A stretch of 32,617 nucleotides of DNA from Bacillota bacterium (GTDB lineage: Bacteria > Bacillota > Sulfobacillia > JAMCWA01). Location: positions 1 through 32,617 of the forward strand of contig JAMCWA010000055.1 in assembly GCA_023475165.1 (NCBI GenBank), given 5' to 3'. This document shows, piece after piece, positions 15,002 to 23,568 of the stretch. The notes under the pieces were generated by a model. The model did no database searches. It was given only the letters and a program-made list of their open reading frames with translations, and had not been told where the DNA came from. Every line of letters starts with the position of its first letter. Positions within the stretch are counted from its first letter, which is position 1. The position numbers were made by a program, and so were the translations under genes.

Positions 15002-15037
15002 GGCGCCGGCCCCCCTGGTTTGGGGGCTTTGGGCGCC
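15002..15037 (+). promoter_or_regulatory. GC-rich hairpin just upstream of pyrK
   Basis: GGCGCC (15002-15007) pairs with GGCGCC (15032-15037), and inside it GCCCCC (15009-15014) pairs with GGGGGC (15022-15027). The hairpin ends 10 bp before the pyrK ATG at 15048, with no T-run. No ribosome site lies in the ten bases between, and the nearest purine-rich run (AGGAAGGGAGAG) is on its 5' side. It could hold back translation of pyrK. It is a possible regulator of pyrimidine synthesis, not a known one. Confidence 0.4.
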
Positions 15038-15047
15038 GGACCAAGCC

Positions 15048-16013
15048 ATGACAATGGACCTGCTGGCTCGGATTGAAAGGCGAGAAGAATGGGGCCGGGT
15101 GGCGTCAGAGAAGGCTCAGGCAGCGGGTGATGGTTTTTTATGGAGGACTGCCGACAAGAGCCAGGGCGGTCGGGGACTACCGGCCAGGGAAGCTACGACC
15201 CCCCGCCCAGTCCCGGGTAGGGATGAACATAGGGACGGCGTTTTGTACGTCCGCTTGACCCTGCGTGCCGGGGAACTGGCTCAGCAGGCCGAGCCAGGCC
15301 AGTTTGTAATGGTCAAGGCAGACGATGGCCTGGACCCCTTTCTGCGACGCCCCTTGAGCTTCCACCGGATCAACCAGGAGAGGGGGGAGGTGCAGATCCT
15401 CTTTCAAGTGAAAGGGCGGGGGACAGGCCTTCTGGCCAGACGGTTGCCGGGGGACGCGCTGCAGTTGCTTGGTCCTCTGGGACGGGGGTTTACCCTGGAG
15501 CAGAGGATGTTCCCTGAGAATGGGGCGGGGACGCAACGGCAGAGGGTCGTCCTCGTTGGTGGAGGCATCGGGGTGGCCCCGCTCTTAGCCTTGGCGGAAA
15601 AGGCGGCACGGGGCGGGGATGAAGTTTTGCTGCTCCTGGGTGCCCGATCCAGGGATGACCTCCTGGCGGTGTCCGATTTCCGGGCCCTGGGGGCCCAGGT
15701 CCACCTGGCCACGGATGACGGTTCCCTGGGACATCACGGCCTGATCACCGACCTTCTGGATCAGGTCTTGCGGGAAGATGCGGCTGATGCCATCTACGCT
15801 TGCGGCCCACTGCCCATGCTTAAGAAAGTGGCACAACTGGCCGATCAGTTTGGGCGTCCGGCGCAACTATCCCTGGAGGAAAGAATGGGTTGCGGATTGG
15901 GGGCCTGTATCGGATGTGTCGTGGGAACCAAAGGACCCGGTGGGCAGCCAACTTACAAGAAGGTCTGCCAGGACGGGCCCGTCTTTCCCGCCCAGGAGGT
16001 GATCTTGCCGTGA
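15048..16013 (+). CDS. pyrK: Dihydroorotate dehydrogenase electron-transfer subunit PyrK
   Basis: PyrK passes electrons from the PyrD flavin through FAD and a [2Fe-2S] cluster to NAD+. The FAD region carries RRPLSF (100-105), the NAD region GGGIGVAP (171-178) and ACGP (251-254), and the cluster Cys282, Cys287, Cys290 and Cys307. The protein is 321 residues, about 55-60 more than the usual 255-265. Similarity begins near residue 60 (GVLYVRLTLRAG), so the Arg/Pro-rich N-terminus is extra or the true start is internal; no internal start has a good ribosome site. Its last four bases overlap pyrD (GTGA). Other pyrimidine genes are absent from the window. Confidence 0.93.
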   Translation: MTMDLLARIERREEWGRVASEKAQAAGDGFLWRTADKSQGGRGLPAREATTPRPVPGRDEHRDGVLYVRLTLRAGELAQQAEPGQFVMVKADDGLDPFLRRPLSFHRINQERGEVQILFQVKGRGTGLLARRLPGDALQLLGPLGRGFTLEQRMFPENGAGTQRQRVVLVGGGIGVAPLLALAEKAARGGDEVLLLLGARSRDDLLAVSDFRALGAQVHLATDDGSLGHHGLITDLLDQVLREDAADAIYACGPLPMLKKVAQLADQFGRPAQLSLEERMGCGLGACIGCVVGTKGPGGQPTYKKVCQDGPVFPAQEVILP

Positions 16014-17071
16014 AAAGGGCAAAACCATTGGATAGCAAGCCTCTGACGGCAAGGCAGGTCACGTCGCGCGGCCTCGGCGCAGGCGCTCCCAGGCTGGAGG
16101 CGGCCGGACCTTTCGGGAACGGCCCCATATCGGCTCTACCCAACGCCAATCTGACGTCAGAAAACAAGCAAGTGGCCGTTAGAATCGGGGATTTGTTCCT
16201 GCAGAACCCCGTCCTGACGGCCTCTGGGACCTTTGATCCCTTCACCTACGCCGAGTTGGTTGACCTCAATCGCCTGGGGGCCCTGGTCCTAAAGGGTTTA
16301 ACCCTACAGCCGGTGTTGGGGAACAAACCGCCGCGGATTGCGGAGACACCGGCCGGGCTGCTCAATTCCATTGGTTTTCAAAACCCGGGGCTGGAGGGTT
16401 TGTTGCGAGATATACTGCCCCGTTTGAAGGATGTCACTGTCCCGATCATCGCCAACATCTCGGGCGATACCGAGGAGGAGTATGAGGAACTGGCCTCTCG
16501 TTTGAACCACCTCCCGGAGGTGGCAGCTCTGGAGGTCAACATCTCCTGCCCCAACGTGGCCCGGGGAGGGATGGTCTTCGGGACAGATCCGGAAGTGGCC
16601 TTCTCCGTGGTGTCCAGGGTGCGGCGGGTTTATCACAAGACCCTGATCGTCAAGCTCTCTCCTAATGTCACCGATATTGCTGCCATCGCCCGCCGGGTGG
16701 AAGCGGCCGGTGCCGACGCTGTCTCCCTCATCAATACCCTGCTGGGGATGGCCATCGATGTCCGAACGCGCCGTCCGAGACTGGGCAACGTGACCGGCGG
16801 TCTTTCCGGCCCGGCCATCCGCCCGGTGGCAGTCCGAATGGTCTGGCAGGTGGCTCGGGCCGTCCGTATCCCCATCATTGGCATGGGTGGCATTACGTCG
16901 GCCGAGGATGCCCTGGAATTCCTGCTGGCTGGCGCCCGAGCTGTGGGCGTGGGTGCGGCCAACCTGGTCGACCCGCGGGCGACCATGGAGATAATCGAAG
17001 GGCTGGAGCGTTTCCTGGAGGAGGAAGGGATTAAGGACATCAATGAATTGGTGGGGGCGGTGAGAGTTTAG
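16010..17071 (+). CDS. pyrD: Dihydroorotate dehydrogenase, class 1B catalytic subunit PyrD
   Basis: This subunit oxidises dihydroorotate to orotate in UMP synthesis and binds FMN. Motifs: NPVLTASGTF (66-75), NSIGFQNPG (119-127), NISCPNV with active-site-region Cys180, GGLSGPAIRP (263-272), and a C-terminal phosphate-binding GMGGI (291-295) and GVGAANL. The start is GTG 16010, behind AGGAGGTGATC, overlapping the pyrK stop. At 353 residues it is about 50 longer than usual; the extra N-terminus (Arg, Ala and Gly-rich) precedes AVRIGDLFLQNPVL, where family similarity begins. Since the ribosome site at 16010 is excellent, the extension is probably made. The subunit should form the heterotetramer with PyrK. 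Confidence 0.95.
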   Translation: MKRAKPLDSKPLTARQVTSRGLGAGAPRLEAAGPFGNGPISALPNANLTSENKQVAVRIGDLFLQNPVLTASGTFDPFTYAELVDLNRLGALVLKGLTLQPVLGNKPPRIAETPAGLLNSIGFQNPGLEGLLRDILPRLKDVTVPIIANISGDTEEEYEELASRLNHLPEVAALEVNISCPNVARGGMVFGTDPEVAFSVVSRVRRVYHKTLIVKLSPNVTDIAAIARRVEAAGADAVSLINTLLGMAIDVRTRRPRLGNVTGGLSGPAIRPVAVRMVWQVARAVRIPIIGMGGITSAEDALEFLLAGARAVGVGAANLVDPRATMEIIEGLERFLEEEGIKDINELVGAVRV

Positions 17072-17118
17072 CGTTTGACAGATTTCGGACAACTGATGAG
17101 CAGACTGCTACGTTAAGG

Positions 17119-17147
17119 GCGGACGTCCGTGCCGCCGTCCGCTTTTT
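17119..17147 (+). terminator. Rho-independent terminator after pyrD
   Basis: GCGGACG (17119-17125) pairs with CGTCCGC (17136-17142) across a 10-nt loop and is followed by five T (17143-17147). It lies 47 bp beyond the pyrD stop and closes the pyrK-pyrD unit. A TATAAT hexamer at 17207-17212, upstream of the next gene, has no well-spaced -35. Confidence 0.8.
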
Positions 17148-17271
17148 CCGCATATTTCAGGGAAAAGACGAGCTAAAATCCTGCAGCATTTTGACCTGGC
17201 TTGCGGTATAATTTAATTAGTGGTGGCTTTTTGGTCGGTTTCTTATTATCCAATGGGGGCCCATTACCTTT

Positions 17272-18312
17272 ATGAGAGATTGGCTGTCTCCCTTTCCATC
17301 CCGACTCTTGCTGGTTCGGCCCAAGCACCGCCCCGGTGGTGGCATAGCGCGGTTTTTGCCCTTTCCATCGCGCCTGCAACTTACCCTGGCTTTGCTTTTT
17401 CTCTTTACCCTTCTTTCCCGTCCCCTTTTGGCGGCCGATCCCGTTCTCCCCGGGTATAAGGGTTACATCAACGATTTTGCCGGCCTGCTTTCGACGCAAG
17501 AAAGAGCCCAGATGGAAAACCTGGTCCGGCAAGTGGAAGCCAAGACGTCCGCCGAGCTGGCCGTGGCCATCGTCAAGACGACCCAACCCCTGGATCCCAA
17601 GATGTACGCTGTCAAGCTCCTGGAGAAATGGGGAGTGGGGAAGAAGGGGAAGGACAACGGGGTCCTTTTTCTGCTGGCTCTGGATGAACGGCGGATCGAG
17701 GTGGAGGTGGGCTACGGGCTGGAGGGGATCCTCCCCGACGGGAAGGTGGGGGAGATCCTGGACCGGCATGTCATCCCTTATTTCAAGTCCCAGCAGTACG
17801 GGAGGGGACTCTACGAAGGACTCTTGGCAGTGGCCAAGGTGATCGACCCCCAATTTCAGCCAGGCGAAAAGGCGGGCACACCCTCCGGCCCTTTTGGGAC
17901 ACAACCTGCCCCGCGCCTTTCCTCCGGTGGGGTGAATTGGCCGGTTGATCCTGTCCTGTCCTTGGGATTTGTCGCCATTTTGCTCCTGGTGGTGGTAGCG
18001 GCGGCTCTAAGCTGGCTGGGTCGTCGCCGCTGTCCGCGCTGCCGGGGTCTTTTGCACCAGCGGGACAAAATCCTGCAGCGTTCTACCGCCCATCAGCAAG
18101 GTCAAGCCCTGCGCACTTTTTACTGCCGGAAATGCGGCTACAGCTATGAAAAAATGGTCGTCTTACCACCCCTGTACAATGGCCCTGGTGGGGCGGGCCC
18201 TTGGGGCAGCCCGGGTGGTGGCTTTGGAGGCGGTTCCAGCGGCGGAAGTGGGGGTTCGGGCGGTTTCGGTGGTGGCTCCAGCGGCGGCGGCGGAGCCGGC
18301 CGGGGTTGGTAG
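17272..18312 (+). CDS. TPM-domain membrane protein (YgcG family) with Gly-rich tail
   Basis: A 346-residue exported membrane protein. After 33 Arg/Pro-rich residues comes a signal or anchor helix (about 36-54), then a TPM domain (about 65-190) with GYINDFAGLLSTQERAQMEN, GKKGKDNGVLFLLALDERR and EVGYGLEGILPDG. A membrane helix follows (about 228-249), then a zinc-ribbon with Cys254, Cys257, Cys285 and Cys288, and a long Gly/Ser tail. TPM proteins are proposed to act in photosystem repair or membrane-protein quality control; in non-photosynthetic bacteria they sit beside LemA. Here lemA follows after 65 bp. ATG 17272 is used; its ribosome site is unclear and a start nearer the signal helix is possible. 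Confidence 0.85.
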   Translation: MRDWLSPFPSRLLLVRPKHRPGGGIARFLPFPSRLQLTLALLFLFTLLSRPLLAADPVLPGYKGYINDFAGLLSTQERAQMENLVRQVEAKTSAELAVAIVKTTQPLDPKMYAVKLLEKWGVGKKGKDNGVLFLLALDERRIEVEVGYGLEGILPDGKVGEILDRHVIPYFKSQQYGRGLYEGLLAVAKVIDPQFQPGEKAGTPSGPFGTQPAPRLSSGGVNWPVDPVLSLGFVAILLLVVVAAALSWLGRRRCPRCRGLLHQRDKILQRSTAHQQGQALRTFYCRKCGYSYEKMVVLPPLYNGPGGAGPWGSPGGGFGGGSSGGSGGSGGFGGGSSGGGGAGRGW

Positions 18313-18377
18313 ACCGCTTCCGGTCACAGAGTTGGCGACATTAACCTGTTGGATATCTTGTTTGGGGGGAAGAAGGA

Positions 18378-18947
18378 TTGAAAAAGATTGTTTCTGCCTG
18401 GATTATTTTGGCCGTCATCCTGGTGCTTTTGATAGGCAGCGGGGTTTCTGGCTACAACCGTCTGGTGGTCCTTTCCGAGAGCGTCACCAACCAATGGGCC
18501 GAAGTGGATAACCAACTGCAGCGCCGCTACGACCTCATCCCCAATCTGGTGGAGACAGTCAAGGGCTATGCCGCCCACGAGAAGGGGATTTTTGAGGAAG
18601 TGGCCAACGCCCGCTCCCGGCTCATCGGGGCGCGTACCGTCGATGAGAGGGTTACCGCGGCCCAGGGGATGGAAACGGCCCTAGCCCGTTTATTAGCCAT
18701 CGCCGAGAATTACCCTCAACTGAAGGCCGACACCCATTTCACCAAATTGATGGATGAGCTCAGTGGCACCGAGAATCGCCTGGCCGTGGCCAGGATGAGG
18801 TACAACGACATCGTCAAACAATACAATCAGACCATCAAGCAATTCCCGACGGTGATTCTGGCCCGGCTTTTCGGCTTTGGCGACAAGAGCTATTTCCAAA
18901 TTGATGAAAAGGCGCGCCAGACGCCGCAAGTCAAGTTTGGCGGGTAA
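18378..18947 (+). CDS. lemA: LemA family membrane protein
   Basis: A 189-residue LemA protein: one N-terminal membrane helix (about 6-25), then the conserved VTNQWAEVDNQLQRRYDLIPNL, VKGYAAHEKGIFEEVANAR, YPQLKAD, and ARMRYNDIVKQYNQTI(K)QFP. LemA proteins are membrane-anchored helical bundles with an extracellular N-terminus and uncertain function, usually next to TPM-domain or HtpX genes. The start is TTG 18378 behind GGGGGGAAGAAGGA. Between its stop and rnpB there is a 130-bp gap with a small AGAC-GCGC hairpin, but no T-run. Confidence 0.93.
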   Translation: MKKIVSAWIILAVILVLLIGSGVSGYNRLVVLSESVTNQWAEVDNQLQRRYDLIPNLVETVKGYAAHEKGIFEEVANARSRLIGARTVDERVTAAQGMETALARLLAIAENYPQLKADTHFTKLMDELSGTENRLAVARMRYNDIVKQYNQTIKQFPTVILARLFGFGDKSYFQIDEKARQTPQVKFGG

Positions 18948-19032
18948 AGACGGCGCTGGGCGCGGTCTGCCTCGTCGGGTGGGATTTCCGACCTTGCCAT
19001 GTAAATTAATGTAAAGCGGGCCTTCTGTTCCA

Positions 19033-19061
19033 TTGACTTTCGATTTCGTCGGTGTTATCAT
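19033..19061 (+). promoter_or_regulatory. Promoter of rnpB
   Basis: TTGACT (19033-19038) and TATCAT (19056-19061) are separated by 17 bp, a near-consensus vegetative promoter. The start site would lie about 7 bp downstream of the -10, some 10 bp before the first pairing base of RNase P RNA. Confidence 0.8.
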
Positions 19062-19078
19062 GAGCAAGCTAAATGAAA

Positions 19079-19543
19079 ATGAGTAAACCAGGTGATCGCG
19101 GATTGGCGTTTCAGCATTACCGGTGCTTCCGTTATTGGATAAGGCCGGAGCGCTCTGACCCCTTTCTTGGGGACGATCAGCGGCGGCTGAGGGCTGATCT
19201 GAGGAAAGTCCGAGCTCCACAGGGCAAGGTGCTGGGTAACACCCAGTGAGGGCAACCTCAAGGAAAGTGCCACAGAAAGATACCGCCTGGTTGGGAAATG
19301 AGGGGGGACGGTAAGCCGCACCTCCTCACTTCCCAATTGGGTAAGGGTGCAATGGCGGTGTAAGAGACCACCGGCGGCCGGGCGACCGGCTGGCCAGGTA
19401 AACCCCACCCGGAGCAAGACCAAATAGGGGAAGGATGAAGCGGCCCGCTGAGCTTCCCGGGTTAGGTCGCTAGAGGCGTAAGGCAACTTACGTCCCAGAG
19501 AAATGATCACCCACGACAGAACTCGGCTTACCGGTTTACTCAT
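19079..19543 (+). ncRNA. rnpB: RNase P RNA, class A
   Basis: This is the catalytic RNA that trims the 5' leader of tRNA precursors. The conserved cores are present: GAGGAAAGTCCGAGCTCC and CACAGGGCA near 19200-19226, GGTGTAAGAGACCACCGG in the middle, and ACAGAACTCGGCTTACCGG near 19517-19535. The 5' and 3' ends close by an 11-bp P1 (ATGAGTAAACC with GGTTTACTCAT), and P2 pairs GGTGATC (19091-19097) with GATCACC (19505-19511). The 3' core is of the ancestral (type A) kind. At about 465 nt it is longer than the usual 350-400, with extended peripheral stems such as GGTTGGGAAATGAGG/CCTCACTTCCC near 19300. Confidence 0.95.
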
Positions 19544-19570
19544 TAATCCCCATTTTTGATTACGGTTTAT

Positions 19571-19614
19571 CGCTCACTTGGATGTTATGTCTCATCCGGT
19601 GGGCGTTTCTTTTT
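19571..19614 (+). terminator. Terminator of rnpB, overlapping the 3' end of the convergent MFS gene
   Basis: CGCTCAC and GGATG (19571-19584) pair with CATCC and GTGGGCG (19593-19605) with one G-T pair and a small internal loop, followed by TTTCTTTTT. The right arm also encodes the last residues and the stop (19592-19594) of the oppositely directed transporter gene. Confidence 0.8.
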
Positions 19615-20893
19615 GCAGCAGTCTTCTGGCTCCGTTGTTCTTCAGGTAGATGGCCGCTGCCCCCAGGAAGCGGAAGGCTGAGGCCACGTAGAGGGCCTGG
19701 TGTACGCCGATCCGGTCATAAAGGGCCATGGCCACCACGGGGGCGATGGTCGCCGAAAGGTTGACGAGGGTGTTATAGAAGGCGATATGGGTTGTACGAC
19801 CGTCCTCGGGGGTTACCTCCAACAGGCCATTGAAGAGAAGCAGGTTCAAACCCGAGGCCACAAAGCCAGTATAGATGTTGATCAGCAGGATTTGATAGAG
19901 GCTGGTGGAAAGAGAGAAGAAGACTGGCACCAGTCCCAGGCCGGCGCTGGCGTAGATGAGGGCCACGCGCGCCCCGCGTTTGTCGGAAAACTGGCCCCAC
20001 AAGGGATAACCGAAGAAGGAGACCACGGCGCTGGCCAGATTAAAATAGCTCAGCCAACTGTTATTGGCCCCCAAAAGGGTAACCTGGTACTTCAGGAAGA
20101 GGGGCCAGCCCATCTGCCAGCCGAAATACAGGAGAAGGGTACTGCCAAGGAAATCAAGATAGGGCCTGTTTTGGCGCCCTCCGAGCCGGGTGTTTGAGAG
20201 GAAGGCCAAGTGTGACTGGGGCCGGCCATCTTCCGGTCGGACCAGGTTCTCTGGCAAAGCTTCAGGATCCGACGAAGAAGGGTTAACTTGCGTCAGGCTG
20301 GATGCCTCCCGCAGCTGCAGGAGGAAGCCAGCCTCTCCCAAGGCCATGAGAAAAGCCAGGCCAAAAAACACCTGGTAACCAGCCGGGTGACCCAAGAGGT
20401 CCAGGAGGCGCCCAGTAATCAGAACGGCCACAGTGCCGGCTACCACCATATACTGGTTACGCTGGGCGAAAGCCCGACCTCGCTGGGCTTCCGGGATGAC
20501 CCCGGCCATCATCGATTGCCAGGCCACCCCGGCGATGGCTCCGGGCAGGTTCATCAGGGCCACGGCCGCCACCAGGAGGGCGGGACGGTAGGCTTCCGGG
20601 AAAAAGGGGACGGCGGCCATGAAAAGATAGAAAGATCTGGTCCCGAGGAGGAGAAGGGCCGTGGTCAGTTTCTTGTTCCGCTGGCGCTCCACCAGCAGTG
20701 AGCCGGGGATCATCCCCACCAGGGCCAGGAGAGCCGGCAAAGAAGAGAGCATGGCCACCTGCATGTTGGAGGCGCCAAGCTTGAGGGCATAGATCCCTGT
20801 GAAAGGACCAACCATGTTTTGCGCCAGGGAGGAAAAGAGGCCTTGCCGGTTGTTAGTGCGGATGTTCTCACTTAAATGGGTATCTTTTTCCAT
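19592..20893 (-). CDS. Major facilitator superfamily transporter
   Basis: A 433-residue integral membrane protein with about 12 hydrophobic helices in two halves, split by a polar loop at about 200-245 (NPSSSDPEALPEN...). Family features: the loop after helix 2 with PGSLLVERQRNKK, and the second-half SDKRGARVAL (DxxGxR-like). The substrate cannot be told. ATG 20893 has a modest AGGCGA site. The gene is convergent with rnpB and ends inside that gene's terminator. No operon partner is seen. It is separated from the sugar cluster by a long gap. Confidence 0.88.
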   Translation of the reverse strand: MEKDTHLSENIRTNNRQGLFSSLAQNMVGPFTGIYALKLGASNMQVAMLSSLPALLALVGMIPGSLLVERQRNKKLTTALLLLGTRSFYLFMAAVPFFPEAYRPALLVAAVALMNLPGAIAGVAWQSMMAGVIPEAQRGRAFAQRNQYMVVAGTVAVLITGRLLDLLGHPAGYQVFFGLAFLMALGEAGFLLQLREASSLTQVNPSSSDPEALPENLVRPEDGRPQSHLAFLSNTRLGGRQNRPYLDFLGSTLLLYFGWQMGWPLFLKYQVTLLGANNSWLSYFNLASAVVSFFGYPLWGQFSDKRGARVALIYASAGLGLVPVFFSLSTSLYQILLINIYTGFVASGLNLLLFNGLLEVTPEDGRTTHIAFYNTLVNLSATIAPVVAMALYDRIGVHQALYVASAFRFLGAAAIYLKNNGARRLLQKETPTG

Positions 20894-21484
20894 GATGTCG
20901 CCTGAAGCGGGTGGGCGGGAGACTCCGGAGGATTCCCTTATTTGCCCAAAAAGCTCCTATCCGCGAGAGGATGCCTACACCAGCCGAGATATTTCGCTGC
21001 CAGCAATAATAACATATTACGTTCCCGTCTTCAAGGAAGACATGTGATGGAAATGAAGGTAATCTGTGGAGCCGTACGCTTTGACGATCCAGGCACAAAT
21101 GGACAACCCGAGGCCAAAGCCCTTTCAGGGCGCAAGCGGGCTCTATCCATCCGCTGGAAACGGTCAGAAGTATAGGGCAAGTGCTCAGGCTATGCCGACT
21201 TCCGCATCTCTGACCTCGATCAAAGCCCAGTTTCTTATCCTGATCAGGCGCCTGGCTCGGTTCTGCCTGGCATTTCTTTTTACGGGGTCTTATAATCACT
21301 GTACAAATCCCAGATCAAAAGAAGATTGAAAGAGGCGGGCGCTTCCAACGGGAGACGACAAGGAGTTCCATTGGCGAGAAGACGATATTAACTTGGCGTA
21401 TAGACAAAAACTTCAGCGGCAGGCAGGAAATCTTCCGGGGAGCGTCGAATATAGCCGTAGGGAAGATTGACCGGGAGGTGACTC
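20894..21484. other. 591-bp gap without a convincing gene
   Basis: This region separates the MFS gene from lacI, which point away from each other. It should hold both promoters. TATAAT at 21291-21296 has only a poor -35 (TGGCAT, 17 bp away). Short reading frames on both strands lack ribosome sites and resemble nothing. I see no tRNA, repeat or clear LacI operator palindrome in it. Confidence 0.5.
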
Positions 21485-22510
21485 GTGAAAATAACCGCCC
21501 GTGACATAGCCAGACTGGCCAGGGTGTCCACACGGACAGTGTCTCGCGTGCTAAATGGCGATATCCATGTCCGAGGTGAGACAAGAGAGCGTGTCCTGGC
21601 CGCCATTCGTGAAACGCAGTACCGGCCGAATACCATTGCCTCCCTGCGGCGCAGTCCCACTCAGACGCTGGGGGTCATGGTTGGTCATAGTCCTGACGTC
21701 GTTTTTTCCAACCCGTTCTTTGCCGAAATGCTCCGAGGTATCGGCCGGACGACGGCGATGCAGGGATATAAGGTCGTACTGATGACCTATTCCCAGGATT
21801 GGACCAAAGGCGACCTGATTAACAACCGTCTGGTGGATGGGCTCATCCTTATGTCCTTGCGACAGGACGATCCCATGGTGACGCACCTTCAAGAACTCGG
21901 CCTTCCCTTTGTGCAGACGTCAAGGAACGAGATGGTGCCGTATGTGGATGTGGACAACGTCTCCGGCGGTTATCTGGCCGTGACCCATCTTGTGCAGCAG
22001 GGGCATCGGCGGATTGGTTTGATTAACGGACCACTGGAATTGCCCAGTAGTCGTGAACGCCAGGCCGGTTATAAGAAGGCATTGCTGGAAGCCGGGATTT
22101 CCTATGATCAGGAACTGGTGGTCACGGCCACATTCAGTGAGGATGCCGGTTACGAGGTCGCCCAGCATTTCCTGCGAATGGCCGATATTCCTACCGCAAT
22201 ATTCGTCACTGCCGACTTGATGGCGATGGGAGCCATGCGGGCGATACACCAGTTTGGCTTATCGGTGCCGGGCGACATATCGCTGATTGGGTTTGACGGG
22301 GTGAGCCTGGGCCAGTATATGAACCCCCCGCTCACCACCATCAACCAACAGGGTGAACGCAAAGGGGCGGTGGCGGCGGAACTGCTGTTACGAATGGTGC
22401 GAGGCGAGGAGCCGCGCCCCTTACAGATCACGTTATCACCCGAACTCATTGTGCGTCAGTCGACGTGTCCTCCTCGTAAGATGGCCCAACTGGAGGCAAT
22501 ACGCGGATGA
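21485..22510 (+). CDS. LacI-family transcriptional regulator of the sulfated-sugar cluster
   Basis: A 341-residue regulator. The N-terminal LacI helix-turn-helix TARDIARLARVSTRTVSRVLNG (about 4-25) is followed by the hinge RPNTIASLRR and a periplasmic-binding-like sugar domain with LGVMVGHSPDVVFSNPFF, GYLAVTHLVQQGHRRIGLI and VPGDISLIGFDG. The start is GTG 21485 behind GGGAGGTG. Its stop overlaps the next start (ATGA), so it is the first gene of the catabolic operon and probably represses it until the substrate or a breakdown product binds. Confidence 0.95.
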   Translation: MKITARDIARLARVSTRTVSRVLNGDIHVRGETRERVLAAIRETQYRPNTIASLRRSPTQTLGVMVGHSPDVVFSNPFFAEMLRGIGRTTAMQGYKVVLMTYSQDWTKGDLINNRLVDGLILMSLRQDDPMVTHLQELGLPFVQTSRNEMVPYVDVDNVSGGYLAVTHLVQQGHRRIGLINGPLELPSSRERQAGYKKALLEAGISYDQELVVTATFSEDAGYEVAQHFLRMADIPTAIFVTADLMAMGAMRAIHQFGLSVPGDISLIGFDGVSLGQYMNPPLTTINQQGERKGAVAAELLLRMVRGEEPRPLQITLSPELIVRQSTCPPRKMAQLEAIRG

Positions 22511-23568
22511 AAAGAAGTATCCGTCTTGTTCTTCTGGGCGTGGCTCACCCTCACGCTGACGACTGGGTGCTCGCCTGGCGGTCCAAACCAGGGGCCGAAC
22601 TCGTGGGCCTTTGGGATCATGACCAGGGACGAGGGCGAAAGATGGCTGCCCAATACGGGGTCGACTTCTTTGCCAACCTGCGCCAATTGCTGGAACGCCC
22701 GGACCTGGACGCCGTGGGGATTTGTGCGGAGAATTGCTATCACGCTGACCTCACGGTAGAGGCAGCCTCTTTTGGCAAGCATGTGCTCTGCGAGAAGCCC
22801 CCTGCCATCACCCTGGCCGACTGTGACCGAATGGCCGCGGCTGTGTCTGCCGCCGGTGTCACCTATATGCAAGCGCTCCCCATGCGCCTGGACCCGGCCA
22901 ACCATAAAATAAAAGAGCTGATAGAAAGCGGCACCATCGGGGCCGTCAGCTCCGTTCGCAAGCGTCATGGAAACGGTTGGGCGGTTCAAGCGATTGACCC
23001 CCGGTTTCGCTGGTTTACTCAACCGCAGTGGGCCGGCGGGGGAGCCTTCCTGGACGAAGGGATCCATGCGGCTGACTTCCTCCGCTGGATGTTGGGACGT
23101 CCCATCTCGGTGACGGCGGTAATTGACCGTCTGCAAGCCCCGGTTGCCGTCGATGATAATGGCGTGGCCGTTTTTCGGTTCGCGTCAGGGGCCATTGGAA
23201 TCCTGCAGTCGGCGTGGACCTGGGCGGCCGCGACGGTATGTACGGAGGTTTTTGGCGAAGACGGAACCATCATCCAGCATTTTAGCGACACTGCCTCCAA
23301 CGCCGCATCAGGAGAGGTCTCGGCACCCTTGCAGGTGTACCGACGGGACGGTCCCTGGGAGGGTTGGTCCTATCCAAAACTGCCGGTTCACTTTCCCAAT
23401 AACCATAAGGCGGTAGCAACTAAATTCGTTGACTGTCTCTTGACCGGCGAGGCTCCTCCCTCCAGCCTGCAGCAGGGCCGTGACGCCCTGGCCATGATCC
23501 TGGCCGCTTACCGGTCGGCTAAGGAGGGTCGTACCGTCGATATGGAGGAGGTGGATCCGGGTGCCTGA
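22507..23568 (+). CDS. Gfo/Idh/MocA-family sugar oxidoreductase 1
   Basis: A 353-residue NAD(P)-dependent sugar dehydrogenase or related enzyme. The Rossmann loop is LLGVAHPHADDW, the variant seen in part of the family instead of GxGxxG. The conserved EKP is at 96-98 (CEKPPAI), and the substrate-side GGGAFLDEGIHAADFLRW carries the expected Asp and His. It overlaps lacI by 4 bp and the next oxidoreductase gene by 8 bp. The substrate is unknown; the surroundings suggest a sulfated or desulfated sugar. Confidence 0.9.
   Translation: MKRSIRLVLLGVAHPHADDWVLAWRSKPGAELVGLWDHDQGRGRKMAAQYGVDFFANLRQLLERPDLDAVGICAENCYHADLTVEAASFGKHVLCEKPPAITLADCDRMAAAVSAAGVTYMQALPMRLDPANHKIKELIESGTIGAVSSVRKRHGNGWAVQAIDPRFRWFTQPQWAGGGAFLDEGIHAADFLRWMLGRPISVTAVIDRLQAPVAVDDNGVAVFRFASGAIGILQSAWTWAAATVCTEVFGEDGTIIQHFSDTASNAASGEVSAPLQVYRRDGPWEGWSYPKLPVHFPNNHKAVATKFVDCLLTGEAPPSSLQQGRDALAMILAAYRSAKEGRTVDMEEVDPGA

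Noticed and set aside
21051..21175. A short plus-strand frame in the MFS-lacI gap
   Set aside because: No ribosome site, no similarity, and biased composition.
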